From the NCBI RefSeq assembly GCF_001680005.1, contig NC_033565.1:1593501-1657500 (forward strand): DNA of 64,000 nucleotides, read 5' to 3'. The stretch is from Plasmodium coatneyi. Lineage: Eukaryota; Apicomplexa; Aconoidasida; Haemosporida; Plasmodiidae. The position numbers and the translations under genes are program-made. Below, piece by piece: positions 10,477-22,455 of this stretch (position 1 is its first letter; each line of letters starts with the position of its first letter). A model generated the notes under the pieces. The model had not been told where the DNA came from. It saw only the letters and a program-made list of their open reading frames with translations, and did not search any database.

Positions 10477-12468
10477 AAAGTGGGCACAAGAAGAAGGGAT
10501 AAATTCACTTGCAAGGAGTACACATCATTTCGATGGGATGAAAAAATGCATTAACTGATAAATTCGCCACTTGGGAATAATCTACATTGCGAGACATGCC
10601 CCCACAATGGGACACTCCTCAAGGGGGAGGAATTTCTACTTACGGCTAAGGCTTCCTTATGTCTTTTTTTCGTGAATAGGGAAAAGTTTGTTCCATGTAA
10701 CTTTTTATTCAATACGCAATTTTTAAATATGTCACTTTTTTTGATTATCGGTTTGACTGTTGGAGGTGGAGGGGGGAAAGAAAAAAATTGGATAAACAGA
10801 CAGCCATTTGTGTTTACACGTGGTATTCATTTTTTTCTTTTATGCTATAATTCACTTTTTCCCTTTTGTTTTCATACCGTAAAAAGTCTTTTGAAAGTTT
10901 ATTCTGTTTTCATCTTTTTTGTGAATCTACAAAAAAAGGGAGAGACGTTAAGTTGGTTTCGTTATATCTGGACTTTATCTACCGCACAGTGGGTTCTTCT
11001 TGGCCGGTCTCCTACTGTCGTGCTTATAGATGTCTCCCTGCGGGGAAGCACATATATACATAATGCACGTCCATATATACACGTCTACCCACATGGACAA
11101 ACTTACAACTGTCGAAACGCCAAAGAGGAGAAGAGAATTCAAGTGGATTATTACAAAAAAAAATATATACACATTTCTTGCTAAGCTGTATATTTTATTT
11201 TTACATTTACTTTGCATTATTTTCTTTTTTAATATATTAACGATATTTCTTGTAACATGTAGGTGAGGGGGCGGAAATTAAATGAAACCACACACACAAA
11301 AAAAAGAAGAAAATGTGGTTACACAACAATCTTGCAATTTTGAAACTTCGACGTCATTTTGTAAAATGGGCAAAAGAATGTAAATAAATGAAAACGTAAA
11401 ACTTGATGGTACATTTACATGTTAGCCTTCCTTCAAATATGCTAAGTATCCATTTGTGAATGCGGCAGAAATGGCCAAATTTTGCATACTATGTGTATTT
11501 GCTTACCCATTTGCAGTAAAAATATTCGCAGTTTGCCTCTGAATTTAGCAGTTTACACGAAAGGGGTAATATCAAAGAGGGATGAAAAATAAATTAAAAA
11601 AAAAAAAAAAGGTAGTAAAACTGCATAGGGAAAAAAACAAAATGAAAACAAACGAGCATAAATAAACACAAATGCCGCAATTCTGGAATACACCTTTTCG
11701 TTTATTCTTTTTTTATTTTACCTATTAAGCTTTATTCAAATTGCCCTTTGCATTTTAACTTGTCGCTAACGTGATATCTGTGTAACATTTGTGCCTTACC
11801 ATTTTTCCTTTTTAATTTTCGTCTCCTTAAAATGAGGCGTTTTTATTCAAATTATTAATTCCCCTGTTGATGGCACTTTATGCTTTTTTTTTATGAGCTT
11901 CTTTTTGCTGCTAATATATGTAGTTGCCGTTTTGTTCATTTTCCTGGGAATGGGTTTTTATTAAATTTTTTTTTTAAATCATACGAGGTATTAAGCCGAA
12001 CAAATCGAACACTTAATTGGGGAATATACCTATGTGTAAAGCAGCGTGGCTCGCTTGGTACCAGCGCGTTTTGACCCAAGATTGTACGACTGGGCTTTTT
12101 CTGCAAGTAGCATTTTGATTTTTCAGTTTGTTCCTCCTTTCACGCGAAATCATGTTTGCCTCCGTTGAAGGTTAAATTTAGTTCTACTGAAGAAGACCAT
12201 TTCTCACTTGCCTTGGTGAGAGAATTTACATGACCCGCTTCAGCTTCACGTTCTTGCAGGAAAAACATTTACCAGTTGAAATGTTCCCCAAGCATGCCAC
12301 CTCGAAAGCATAATGAAGAAAAACGCAACTTTAAAGAATATATTTTTTAATCCTCTTTAAAACTTCTTTATTTCGGGCATATTTTTTCGCCGTAAAGTAT
12401 TTGTTTCTTTTTTTTTTTTTATTGCCTCTCCATATCAACCATTTTTAAAGCCAAAACGAAGTGGAAGA
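10477..12468. other. intergenic between divergent bL28 and small Tim genes
   Basis: About 2 kb of AT-rich sequence with A/T runs (11597-11611, 12408-12420). The longest open frame (10672-11184) begins at GTG and reads as low-complexity Phe/Leu/Tyr-rich sequence typical of AT-rich noncoding DNA. Expected to hold both promoters. Confidence 0.5.
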
Positions 12469-13081
12469 ATGGACAGCCAACGCAGCATGGAAGACGCCCA
12501 AAACGCCCTGGGGATGATGATATATCAGATACTGAACAATGTAATTCTTTATTTCCTTCACCCCACATGAGGGTGCATTTTTTGGTTTCTTCTCAACCAA
12601 TTTGGAGAAGCGTATACAATATGCCAAGTTTGTCTTTTTTTTTTCCACGTGTATAGTGACGAAGAAATATATATTTTTTTAATGCGCCTTTTTTTTTTCC
12701 CTATTAGCAAGTGCGAAAAACGTGTTTCGAGAAATGCTTCGGTCAGAAATTTTCTGAGCAAATGGGGAAGAATGAGCAAATCTGTTTAGCCAAATGCATG
12801 GACCGAATGTGAGTGCAGTTTCTGTGTCATGCGTATATACTATTATATGCGCATACCGCGCTACGGACCTTACGCGCAAGAATGAAAAAAGGCAAAGCGG
12901 GCAATTATTTCACATTAGGCCGAATTCTTTGCATATATTGTATTTTGTATATATATTTCCTTTTTATGCCCATTTTTTTTTTACCCCTTCCTCCTTTTGG
13001 CGCAGGTACGAAGCCCACACTATTGTAACGAAGGCTTCCACAGAAATGGCACAGAATTTGAACATCGACTCGAATTATTAA
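12469..13081 (+). CDS. small Tim chaperone of the mitochondrial intermembrane space (Tim9/Tim10 type)
   Basis: Three exons: 12469-12540, 12708-12808 and 13006-13081, all GT..AG and in phase, giving 82 aa. Exon 2 carries the twin CX3C signature: CFEKC, then 15 residues, then CLAKC. Flanking helices are short and charged, as in Tim8/9/10/13 proteins. These form hexamers that escort hydrophobic precursors across the intermembrane space. A 15-residue spacing is closest to what I recall for Tim9; assignment within the family is not secure. A broken inverted copy lies at 1.9-2.3 kb. The gene is too short and too split to show as one open frame. Confidence 0.87.
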
Positions 13082-13677
13082 TTAAAAGTTATATGCGAAT
13101 ATTTGTCATTTTTTTTCTTTTTTTTTAAATTTGTTATGTGCCATATGGTAGTGTTAATTGTTTTTCCTTTTGGACTTTTTTTTTTTTTAAATTAGACTTT
13201 TAAAAAATGTTAAAAATTGCAAATGTGTAACGAACCATCGTAATTACAGATGCATGATCAAAAATGGACAAAAAAAAAAAAAAATGGACAAGGGATTTGT
13301 TGGGATAGGATGAAATTAAAAATCTTCCCACCATGTCAAAGCAGCCACCATTAAGGTGTAATAAGCAGGGGCAAATCGTTAAAAGGTTAAAAAAGGGGGG
13401 CGCATAGGTTGGTCCCCGTTTTGGCTATTTTCAGCTTTCACCTTTTAAACAGTGCGGAGCAGCAAAGGCTAATCTACAAAAGAAGGGCTGAAGGGTTAAA
13501 TAAAATAATTTCCCTCTTGGATATACATGCAACGGGAGGGGATCCCAAGTTATGATAACATTGGGGTTATTCTTTCCCCCCTGTTCCGTATTTTCGACGA
13601 AGCGATTTCATTTCACCATTTAAGTGTGTTCATACTATTCAGATGAAATATCGTGCCGTCCAGTACGCGTTAACGTA
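13082..13677. other. intergenic between convergent small Tim and DPH4 genes
   Basis: 3' flanks of two convergent genes, with T runs at 13107-13127 and 13178-13191 and an A run at 13269-13283. The first 60 bases after the Tim stop are also present in the inverted copy near 1.87-1.91 kb. No gene is seen. Confidence 0.5.
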
Positions 13678-14196
13678 TTAGGGAGTTAGATAAACCGAGC
13701 AGGAACAACTCTGGCATGCATAGATGACGTAGTATTCGCAATATAAATTTTCCGAGAACAGAAAAAAGTCCCCGCACCGACAAAAATAAATGTACGCATT
13801 CTCTTCGGTAATATATTGCAGGTCCACCTTTTTGATGTTCAGGGCGTTTTCATACTTTTCGGATTTACTGCCACGTTGGATGTCTTTCAAAATTTGTTCA
13901 TATGCCCAGACCAGGGTGACAAAATCGACATTGTCTTTTTTGGCGGTATTTTTGTCCGCTTTTTTATCCCCTTCGTTTTGTTCCCTTATTGGGGTAATTC
14001 CCACAGCAATGCTTGGATCGGTCCCATTTTCTGCATTCCCCTCCACCTCTTTGCGTTCCCTATTTTGGTGATACTTCAACTTATCCGGGTGGTAAATTAT
14101 AGCCAACTTTTTAAATTGTCTCCTTGCAGTTTCTATGTTGCAATTTGGTTCTACGTTTAAGATGGAATAGGGGTTACGGTTTGGCGCATTTTCCAT
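13678..14196 (-). CDS. DPH4: diphthamide biosynthesis protein 4 (DPH4), J domain plus CSL zinc finger
   Basis: Single exon, 172 aa, close to the usual size of this family. An N-terminal J domain starts at NPYSILNV and has HPDK at 36-39. The C-terminus is a CSL zinc finger: C139-x-C141 (CRCGDFF), then C161-x2-C164 near the end. This combination is specific to DPH4/Jjj3, which supplies electrons or iron to the first step of diphthamide synthesis on elongation factor 2. An insertion of about 45 residues sits inside the J domain after the HPD, common in Plasmodium proteins. The ATG at 14196-14194 is the natural start because the J domain begins a few residues later. Confidence 0.88.
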   Translation of the reverse strand: MENAPNRNPYSILNVEPNCNIETARRQFKKLAIIYHPDKLKYHQNRERKEVEGNAENGTDPSIAVGITPIREQNEGDKKADKNTAKKDNVDFVTLVWAYEQILKDIQRGSKSEKYENALNIKKVDLQYITEENAYIYFCRCGDFFLFSENLYCEYYVIYACQSCSCSVYLTP

Positions 14197-15226
14197 TTTG
14201 CTTCCGCATCAATGTGTTTTTCTCTTTCTTTTTTGCGCTACGTAGGGGGGGAAATTCGCTCATGTGTAAGGACAAGAAGGACGTTTAATTAGGTTACATT
14301 TATGTGATAGCTTGTTTTTTGGGGGGGCACTGCTTTGGGATCTTTTACCACTCAGTTTTTGTCATTTTGCATTTTGTGCTTTTGCGCCGTTTTGGTGAGG
14401 ATTCGCAGTTAGTAGCGTAGTAGAATGTTTCTTCACCTTGTGCGCTTTATTTTTGGCCCAATTGGGGGAGGAGGCGTTCCCTCATTTATGCGCCTGTTTA
14501 CTTCACCCCCAGGGTTCGACAGATGGGGTTCAATTCAGTGTTCATTTTATCTGCTCACTCCCCGGCCGCTTGACCCACCAGGTTAGTAATTCATCATTTC
14601 ACTGGGTTCACGTCCCAATGGTTAGATCTTTTCCTTCTTTTAATTTGTTCCTTCTGGTGCATAATTTTTGCTGCTGCGTTTTTGCGAGTGCAACAATTTA
14701 TCAGTGTCGCGTGGATAAAAAATGCACCGGTGATACGTATATTCGCGCATGTGCAAGTATGGCTCATCCTTTATTGTTACCCCTATATAATCACTTTCTT
14801 TTTCGCCTCCTCTTTGGTGCTTTAAATATTTGGCCAGACTTCGCTTATATACCTTTCTGTGAATGATGATATTTTTTTTCCTTCGCTGCGAATTGGCAAA
14901 CTGGGAAACCTACCTATGGGGAGAAGTCTCCACGTTTATGCTATCGTAAAATTGATTTCCCTCATTTGGGGGTGAAACAGACCCGCCAAAGGTGTATGAG
15001 CCATTACGCAAAACGGGGGTTTACGTGTGCACATCTGAAGTAGTGACTGTGGACCTCTACACGGGAAAGCACGTGCGTGTTAATGCTAAATGGGGAATGA
15101 TTAAAATGTGAATTATGTAATTATGCGGCTTGAAAAGATCATGACCTCCTCACCAAGTTTTTCACCGCCCGTGTGTATTTACCCCTTTTGACAGTTACCC
15201 ATAAGTCGCCGTTTGACGGTAGAAGC
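14197..15226. other. intergenic between divergent DPH4 and helical-repeat genes
   Basis: About 1 kb with short open frames on both strands (for example 14438-14866) that show no recognisable domain. Probable promoter region for both neighbours. Confidence 0.45.
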
Positions 15227-16455
15227 ATGATCCGGTTCTGTAGGCAGCGACTAGGTGGAGGAGTTGGAAGACGGTTATGCATGCCAATTTACAGCGGAAG
15301 TAGCGATAGCGCTTTTAAGAATAAAAATTTTGTTTTAAAAAAAATAAATCATAAGTATGAAAATGTTTTACTCTTTGGGGACGTTAACAAGTTAAGGGAC
15401 ACGGCAGTGGAGCTTATCAAAGGCATCTCCTCCTCAGGTGATAACAATAACGAGGGATATGCAAATTTGAAAATAAAAAAATATATAAGTAGCGAGGAGA
15501 AGAAGGTGAGAGAGTTGGAGGATGAGGTGGAAGTTAACCCAGACAATGCTGTGGATAATAATCACTTAATGTACAGCAATGCCGATGTTGTAAAAAATGC
15601 CCCTTCCAAGGGTAGGAATCCCAAAATGGAGAAGAAATTGTCCTTTTGGCAGATATACAGCATGCGGGTTAAGAGAAGTCTCCACCTGCTTCGCCCTAAC
15701 GATTTTTCCCTAATTCTTCAGTCCTTCCATTTGTACAACAAGGACACAGGTGAGTTTCGCGGGGAGGAATTGCGCAGACGAAAGTGCCTACCATGTTGAT
15801 GATGCTAAGTTGATTCTACGCGTGTGTATAACGGCTGCACCATTGTTCGTCCTCATTTCACCCATTTTTATGTTACGTAATTTTCTTTCGCTTCCCCCCT
15901 GTAGGGGTTTACGCGTCAAGCGTGAAACATATTGAGGGTCAAATTCCACAGATGAACGGAGTTTCCTTTGTGATTATTTTAAACATTTTAAGTGCAAGAT
16001 TGAAAAAAAATAACTATAACTATTTTTTCAAAAAAATGATGAATTATTTGCCAAATGTTATGTACGAACTGAACGTACGAGACATGAACAACATCCTGAG
16101 TTGTTTCCACAATTTAGAATTAAGTGACACAAGAATATGTGACATTTTTTATCAGAAAATTTTGTCAAATTTGAACAGAGTGGAAGACACATTCACGTTG
16201 TCATCTCTGTGTTATATTTTTTACAAATACAATTTTCAAAATCAGCATTTTTTTGAATGCCTGAAAAAACGGGGGTTAGTTTTGCTGGACAATTTTGACG
16301 CGGGACAGTTATACAAATTTGTTTTTTCGTTACATAGTAAGAATATTTGTTTGAAGGAAATAGTGGATAGGAAGAAAAATGACGTCTTCGCCTTTTTGTC
16401 TGACTATAATGATGAGCAGAGGTTATTTATGGGTGAAATCTTTGGCATAAAGTGA
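15227..16455 (+). CDS. helical-repeat protein resembling mitochondrial HPR/RAP-type RNA-binding proteins, no RAP domain seen
   Basis: Two exons, 15227-15749 and 15905-16455, joined in phase (donor GTGAGT, acceptor CTGTAG), give 357 aa. The first in-frame ATG is at 15227; the longer frame upstream opens only with GTG. The N-terminus is Arg-rich with a hydrophobic face, suggesting mitochondrial import. From about residue 160 there are repeated ~35-residue helical units of the kind NDFSLILQSFHLY, VRDMNNILSCFHNLE, FTLSSLCYIFYKY and GQLYKFVFSLHSK. This pattern is like the helical repeats that precede RAP domains in apicomplexan mitochondrial ribosome-assembly proteins, but no RAP domain follows. 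Exact family membership is an inference. Confidence 0.65.
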
Positions 16456-17119
16456 ACGGCAGTCATTACTCCCTAGTACGCTGAGTAATCCGCGAGGCGT
16501 TTTTTTTTTTTTTTTTTGACTTGTCACATTTGAAATTTTTTTTTTTGTCCTTTTTGCTAACTCCTTTAAGCATTATATGAAATTATCCAAGTAACATTTT
16601 GAAATAATTTATTTGTCTATTTTTGTGTCCAAAGGAGGCCGAAAAATTGGTACACAAATGGGAGAAAAATACGCAGACAGGTGAACCTATACATATGCTC
16701 ATGTGTGTATTTGTGGAAAGAAAATTGGTCTATTCCCCCGTTGGTGATCTCTTTCCCGTTTTCAGTTTTGCTTCTTCGGTGCCGCAATGAATGCATATCG
16801 CGCTTAAGTCACCATAGGGGTAAAAGCATATAGTTATATGCGCATATATGCATGTTTACAATAAGGCGCCTTTTGTGCTTATTTCCCTCGTGCGTGACTA
16901 GCCAAATGGCACAGGGGTAGGCGAACTCTATGCAGCTTCGCCCCATTATGTGTAAAATTTCCTACAGTTTAGTAAAATTATGGAACCTTTTTTTTACCAC
17001 ATTTTTGAACCATCCTTTTTGAGCGTCGATACATTTTATTTTCGCCCCCTTTTGATCAAGTTATCCAAATAAACGCAACCTTGAGGAGTGCACCCAAAGG
17101 GATAAAAGAAAAGAAAAAG
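16456..17119. other. intergenic, may hold an upstream exon of the next gene
   Basis: T runs at 16501-16517. An ATG at 16980 opens 30 protein-like codons before a stop, but it is not in the frame of the next gene and no convincing splice join was found, so it is not called. Confidence 0.4.
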
Positions 17120-20100
17120 ATGGGCCACAAAATAGACATTTTTTTATACATTTGCAAAACAGAAAACGAAGCAAAGGTTAAGAAGGATGTCGTAAAGAGA
17201 CTCATTCCTACTAAAAGGAAGTTCACAAAGGGGGTAGTGGTCAAGTACGTTTTGCACAACTGTAAAACGAAAAATAATTTAGTAAAAAAAAAATGGAACA
17301 TAAGTTACATACTAAATAAGACCAAGGATAAGCGCAAAGGGGGGAAGAAGGGGGAGAAGCTTGAAAGAAGACAGCTCGATGAAGCTACTCTTCAACGTGG
17401 AGAAGTTACACAGGAAGAGAGGAGTGAAAATTCATCTCAAAGTGGTTCTCACCAATATGTGAGTCGAAAAAGTTGTTGCGCTAAAAATTCAGGTACTTAT
17501 AAAAAACTTCTGAACAGAATACTCCGCAATGTGAGAAATGGCCAAAACACGACGATCATAAATGCAGGTAACGCTACTAATTTGTTACGGTGGATAAGAG
17601 GCTTTCACGTTGGTACATATAAGTAGGTGCCCTACTGGAGGTTTACGAAAGTGCGTCACTCGCACTGCGTATAGGTGTATTTTTGGAGTATCCCTCCAGA
17701 AAGGGCTGCAGTTATGCAAGCAAATGCCTTTAAACTTAAACCTTCCTCCTTTAGTCGACTATTTTTTTAATGGATCCATGCCTTTATATGTGCATGGCAT
17801 CATGCGTACCTTTTTTTTTTCCCCTATTGGTGATTTTTCATTTGAAATTTGCGGATTTAATTTTCCTAAGGGGTAGACACGAAGAAGAGGGAGAAAAATG
17901 TCTTTTTCTATGGACACCTGTATAGGAGATACCTAAGGGGTAATAAAAAACATAGGCGTTGCGATGCTGCGCTGGTCGTCATTTATGCGTGTACACATGC
18001 TACCACGTAATGGAGCGAATCACAATGCCTTTATCCCAAGCAGAGAAGAAAAAAAAAACTCAAAAGGTTACCATTTGTAGACAGCGGAAATGTGTTGGAA
18101 AAGGAGGAAACGCCCAGTGGTGTCACTAATGAAAAAGAGGAAGTAACATCATCGGAGGGAGAAATAAAGAAGACGATGAAGGAGAAGGAATCACACAAAG
18201 GTTGCCGTGACACATGTTACACGAAGAGAAGGCGGAAGGACTACATCGAAAGCGCCAATGTTGAGGAATGCTTAAAAAAAAAAAAAGGACTCATTTTGGA
18301 TATATACGATTGGATTGTCAGCACGAATAGTGAAGAAGGTGAAGCTGCAAAAAGGAAGGGATTTATTTTTACAAATTCGCTTCACAAAAATGAAGATTAT
18401 TTCTTCCGTCCCTTTAAGACAATACATAAATTTGTTCCCTCTTGCAGATATGAAAATATCAATTTCGTCATGGGTTTACAGAAATAGTAAAATAATTGAT
18501 ATGTTAAAAAAAAGTTTTAGTGAGGATAAAAATCGCACAAGCGGAAGGAAAGGCTGTGGGAAGACGCCCCCTTTTTGCCACAGATGTTTTATAAAAAAAT
18601 CTTTTGACAACCCCAATTTTGGGAATCCCCAATGTTGCAAAGAATTGCCCATAAAAAGGCCAATACAAAATGGCGAACATTTAACCATATGCCTTAAACG
18701 TATAATAAAAAAGTGCAGAAAAGTTTTCACTCGGTCAAAGAAGGGAATCACTAATGTGTGCTTTGTCTTTAAATACAAAATTAGGATGGACGGCAGGGAC
18801 AGTTGTGTGTACTTGGTTAATTTTCCCCTTTGCAACATTCAGAGGGGTAATATTTTCCATAACATTAATAATGAAAAGGCTTTACTATTTTTGTTCAATA
18901 AGAAGATTTTAAAATCGGTGAGAGGTGTTAGTGATTACTCCAATTTTGTGTTTCCCTTTAATAACGCGAAGGGATGTCAGAGGGCCTTCAAATTGAAGAA
19001 GAAAATGCTTCACTTTGTGAGTCACAGAAAAGGGGTGCGATGTGTAAAGAGAGCCGACATTCCGCTGGGAAGCATACAGGGTGAAAGTACAACCGAAGTG
19101 TGCCACCAACGTGGGAGTACTACTACTACTACTACCACCCCAGTGAATGGAGCACCCAAAGAGGACGATCCCCCTGAGAAAACTAGCACGAAGGAAAAAA
19201 CAGATTCAACAGGGGTAATAACACCTTTTAAGAAGCTAAAAAAAAAGGACATGATCTTCCACTTGCATCTTTTCGAATTGCTCATTAGACTTATATTTGA
19301 AAACACGAAAACTTATTTTACCTTTTTCATCACCGAGTTGACGCACCATGGGGAATTCTACAAAAATGTGTACTACTTGAATTTGAGCAAAATTGTTAAC
19401 GTGAGGATTAAACGAAGGGGAAATAAGAGCACAGCACAAGGGAGAGACACCACCAGTGAGCTACACAATCTGATGAAACAGAACGACGAGTGCAAACATA
19501 TGATAAGCGAAAGAGACAACACTATACAGATGTTACAAAATGAAGTAAGAGAAAAAAAAAACGCAGTGTCAGAACTGGAGGATCAACTCTCAAAGTACAA
19601 AAACAACCATTTGGATAAGCTAAAAGTTATAGAAAATCTGAAAAGCAAAATATCAAAAAGGGAGAATACCAATCAGAAGGAAAATAATGCAAATGAACAG
19701 ATGGTAAAAAATGCTAATTATATAAAAAAACTGTATAATGAAAATAATTTATTAAAGGAAAAAATTAAAAAATTGAGTGAGTCGATTAGGAAAGACGAAG
19801 CTTCTTCTTCACATTCGATTGGAAAATTTGCTGACTCGAAGGAGAGTTCCATGACCAGCCTGCTGGCAAATAACCAGGTGAACGCGCTGTGCATAGTGAA
19901 TGACAAAAGGGAAAATGACACAGTTGATGTGGCGTAAAATTAGTAAACTGCCTGCCCCTTCCTTTTGACGTCTCCCTCAGAGCACAAAGGATGAGGAGAA
20001 AAATGAAAAGTTAAATTTTTTTCTGAAGGCCTTTTTAGACACTGAGCAGAAGTTATACGTAAGGCGAGTCGGCCGGGTGGAATAAAATCCGCAAGTTTGG

Positions 20101-20754
20101 CGAAGTGCTACAGATGAGCTCACGTGACTGTGGGTATCTGCGCTGGCACGTGAATTCATGCGGATGTCCGTGTGCGATCCCGTTCCCCGATTGCAGACAG
20201 CCGACGTGCTTATAAACACCCAGAAGGAGATCATTGCAAAAATTAAAAATGAGAAGAATAGCTATTTTGAGGAAGTTGAACGGAAAAAAGTTCTTTTTGT
20301 AAGTAGGAATTGTGATCAGTTTTCGTGTAACAAGAGTATGCCAAGGCGTGGACGTTGAGGGGGAGAGGGCACTAAGATGTAGGCACAAACATGCAGTAGG
20401 AGTAAATGGCCTTCCTTGCATGCACACCGAACGGGGCAATGACGCATGACACATAGCGATGCACGTGTGCGTGGACGTTCCCTCCTCGTAGAAACGGGAA
20501 GTGGAAAAATCACTAGATTTTATACACTCCATTTGTGAAGACATAAAAACGAACAAGGAGAAAATTTGTCTGGCCAACAGGATTAACAAGCTGCACGATT
20601 GCATAAATGTAAAATGGGAAGGAGTCAAAGAATTATCACACCGTGCGATTGCTTGTTTGCAGATGAGTAATGTGTAACTGGCATAATTAGCATGTGTCAT
20701 ATGTTTCTTTCCCTTTTTCAGAGCTTTTTGGGCACATTTGAAAAGGGCCCCTAA
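17120..20754 (+). CDS. conserved Plasmodium coiled-coil protein, seven exons
   Basis: Exons 17120-17567, 18081-18338, 18448-19877, 19981-20058, 20197-20298, 20492-20608 and 20722-20754 join in phase with standard splice sites (for example donors GTAACG, GTGAAG, GTAAGG, GTAAGT) and end at TAA, giving 821 aa. The first half is Lys/Arg-rich with no domain I recognise. Residues near 510-565 look globular and hydrophobic (FHLHLFELLIRLIFEN). From about 570 the protein is a long coiled coil that continues through the small last exons. A globular head followed by coiled coil is common in centriolar, spindle and kinetochore proteins, but I cannot name it. The large exon stays open past its donor, which would mislead a single-exon call. 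The start codon is uncertain: the frame stays open upstream. Confidence 0.72.
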
Positions 20755-20952
20755 TTCCTCAGAGGGGAGTTCGCGCGGAGGTATAAAGTAAAGAGTGAAC
20801 AATTTTGGGGAAAATATCATTTTTGCGATTACGTGGCGTGTGTTCGTAAGCAGGAATGCATCATGTACACTGCGTAAATGTAGCCGAAAGGTCTGATAAA
20901 GTACCTTCTGGCAGTTGAAAAAAGGTATGAACGATCCGTGGAACCACACTTT

Positions 20953-22455
20953 TCAGCCAGCGTATTTCCTTCCCTTTGCACAGTAACTAATTTTGCGGCA
21001 AAAGAGGGCCAAAATACATGCGAAAATAGCCACCAGGGTTAGGACTATCAGCATTAGGAAGGAAAAGAAGGAGGTCCCCTTTTTAAACCTAATTTTTACG
21101 ACCTTCTTATCGTAATACGTTTCTAGAAAGAGATAAACATTTTCTGAGTATTGTATAGGTGTATTTAAAACTTTGTTAATAAATCTGTGTGTCCCTTTTT
21201 TTCTGTCTACCGTTATGAAGGCAAATAATTTGTTACTCACATCTGCGTAGAAGGAGATGTTTTTGTGGAAGTTATTGCAGAGGTATTCCCCAGTGGTTCC
21301 CACGCTCCCTCTTGGATCAAAAGGGCACACATTTCCATCCGTGAGGTTGTATATATAATTTGGTACATCTATATGTACATGATAATAGATGTTAAAGAAG
21401 TAAAATTTTCTGAAAATTTTTTTAATCATATGGTTTTTTTTTTCAAGGGGGTTATAATTTGATTCACCCAAAAGGGTCGTTACCCTTTTGCGCCAGTTGG
21501 ATTGATAAGTAGATATACTTTTATCGTCTTCTTTGAGCGAACTTGTATGACCAACCAGCTTGCGGTAGTTTCCCTTCACTTGGTCTAAGAAGCTAATTTG
21601 TTTTTCTCCCTTCTGTCTGCTATGCAGGACGCCTTCCTGAAATTTCCGTTTGATAAAATTTTCCGAAATGGTATTTTTATTTTTTCGGAGGGGTTGTTCT
21701 TTTTCGTGTAGCCTCTGCTGCCTACACTCGATCACCAAAATGTTGTTATAAGTGTCCTTATTCAATGGAAAAAAAAAGGCGTCCTTTTTAAGCAAATTAT
21801 TGTTTATGTACATTTGGCTGTTATGGCAGCTCGCCTGAATGTTTAGCCCTTCAACATTGCTAGCAACTTTGGTACTATAAAAATAAATGTAACTTTTGAA
21901 TTCTCTGTCAAGTAATAAACTTGTAGAGGATGGCTGACTAATTAGAGTGACATCGCTTAGGTAGAAATTGTTATTAGCGTTATTATTTTTTATTTTAATT
22001 TTATACGCCTTTTGACTTTCATAACAAATGGCTAGTTCCTTTTGTCCCTCATTTGAGAAGTGGATCCTGTAAGGTAAATCAGTCAAATACACCTTTTTCT
22101 TGTTAACATAAATGTGATAAGTTTCTAGGTACAAATCATCCAGAACGACATTTTCTTCATTGTCTAAGTATCCAGATGGGTTTCCATTAAAAATGAGTTC
22201 GTCTTCTGGGGAGGTCTTTTTATATATGTAATTTTCCCAAATGTTTAATAGTGGACTTAGGATAATTTCGGTCAGGTGTTCACTCGCTTCTAATTCGTAA
22301 TCATATCGATCTCTATGAAAAGTAAAAGAGACGTTGTTTATCAGTATGTTGCTAATGAAAATTGGATATTCACCATCATGGGAGGAACCTTGGCTGGACT
22401 TGCTTTCTTTCGCCAAGAAAATGAGCAGCAGGGAAAGTGCCCGAAAGAAGTTCAT
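20953..22455 (-). CDS. type I membrane protein, conserved, function unknown
   Basis: Single exon, 500 aa. Residues 1-19 are a signal peptide; residues about 463-486 form one hydrophobic membrane span followed by a short basic tail of 14 residues. The remaining ~440 residues should face the ER lumen or the outside and contain scattered cysteines (for example near CYESQK, SCHNSQ, ECRQQ and VCPFDP). This layout would suit an ER or surface protein. I see no named domain. Its 3' end lies about 200 bases from the convergent end of the coiled-coil gene. A 23-base T tract at 22480-22502 sits just 5' of the start codon. Confidence 0.78.
   Translation of the reverse strand: MNFFRALSLLLIFLAKESKSSQGSSHDGEYPIFISNILINNVSFTFHRDRYDYELEASEHLTEIILSPLLNIWENYIYKKTSPEDELIFNGNPSGYLDNEENVVLDDLYLETYHIYVNKKKVYLTDLPYRIHFSNEGQKELAICYESQKAYKIKIKNNNANNNFYLSDVTLISQPSSTSLLLDREFKSYIYFYSTKVASNVEGLNIQASCHNSQMYINNNLLKKDAFFFPLNKDTYNNILVIECRQQRLHEKEQPLRKNKNTISENFIKRKFQEGVLHSRQKGEKQISFLDQVKGNYRKLVGHTSSLKEDDKSISTYQSNWRKRVTTLLGESNYNPLEKKNHMIKKIFRKFYFFNIYYHVHIDVPNYIYNLTDGNVCPFDPRGSVGTTGEYLCNNFHKNISFYADVSNKLFAFITVDRKKGTHRFINKVLNTPIQYSENVYLFLETYYDKKVVKIRFKKGTSFFSFLMLIVLTLVAIFACILALFCRKISYCAKGRKYAG

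Noticed and set aside
10672..11184. 170-codon plus-strand frame
   Set aside because: Starts with GTG and is Phe/Tyr-rich low-complexity sequence typical of T-rich noncoding DNA.
14438..14866. 142-codon plus-strand frame upstream of the helical-repeat gene
   Set aside because: No motif, hydrophobic composition expected from base bias, no splice support.
20053..20949. 298-codon minus-strand frame
   Set aside because: It is antisense to the small last exons and introns of the coiled-coil gene and has no protein features.
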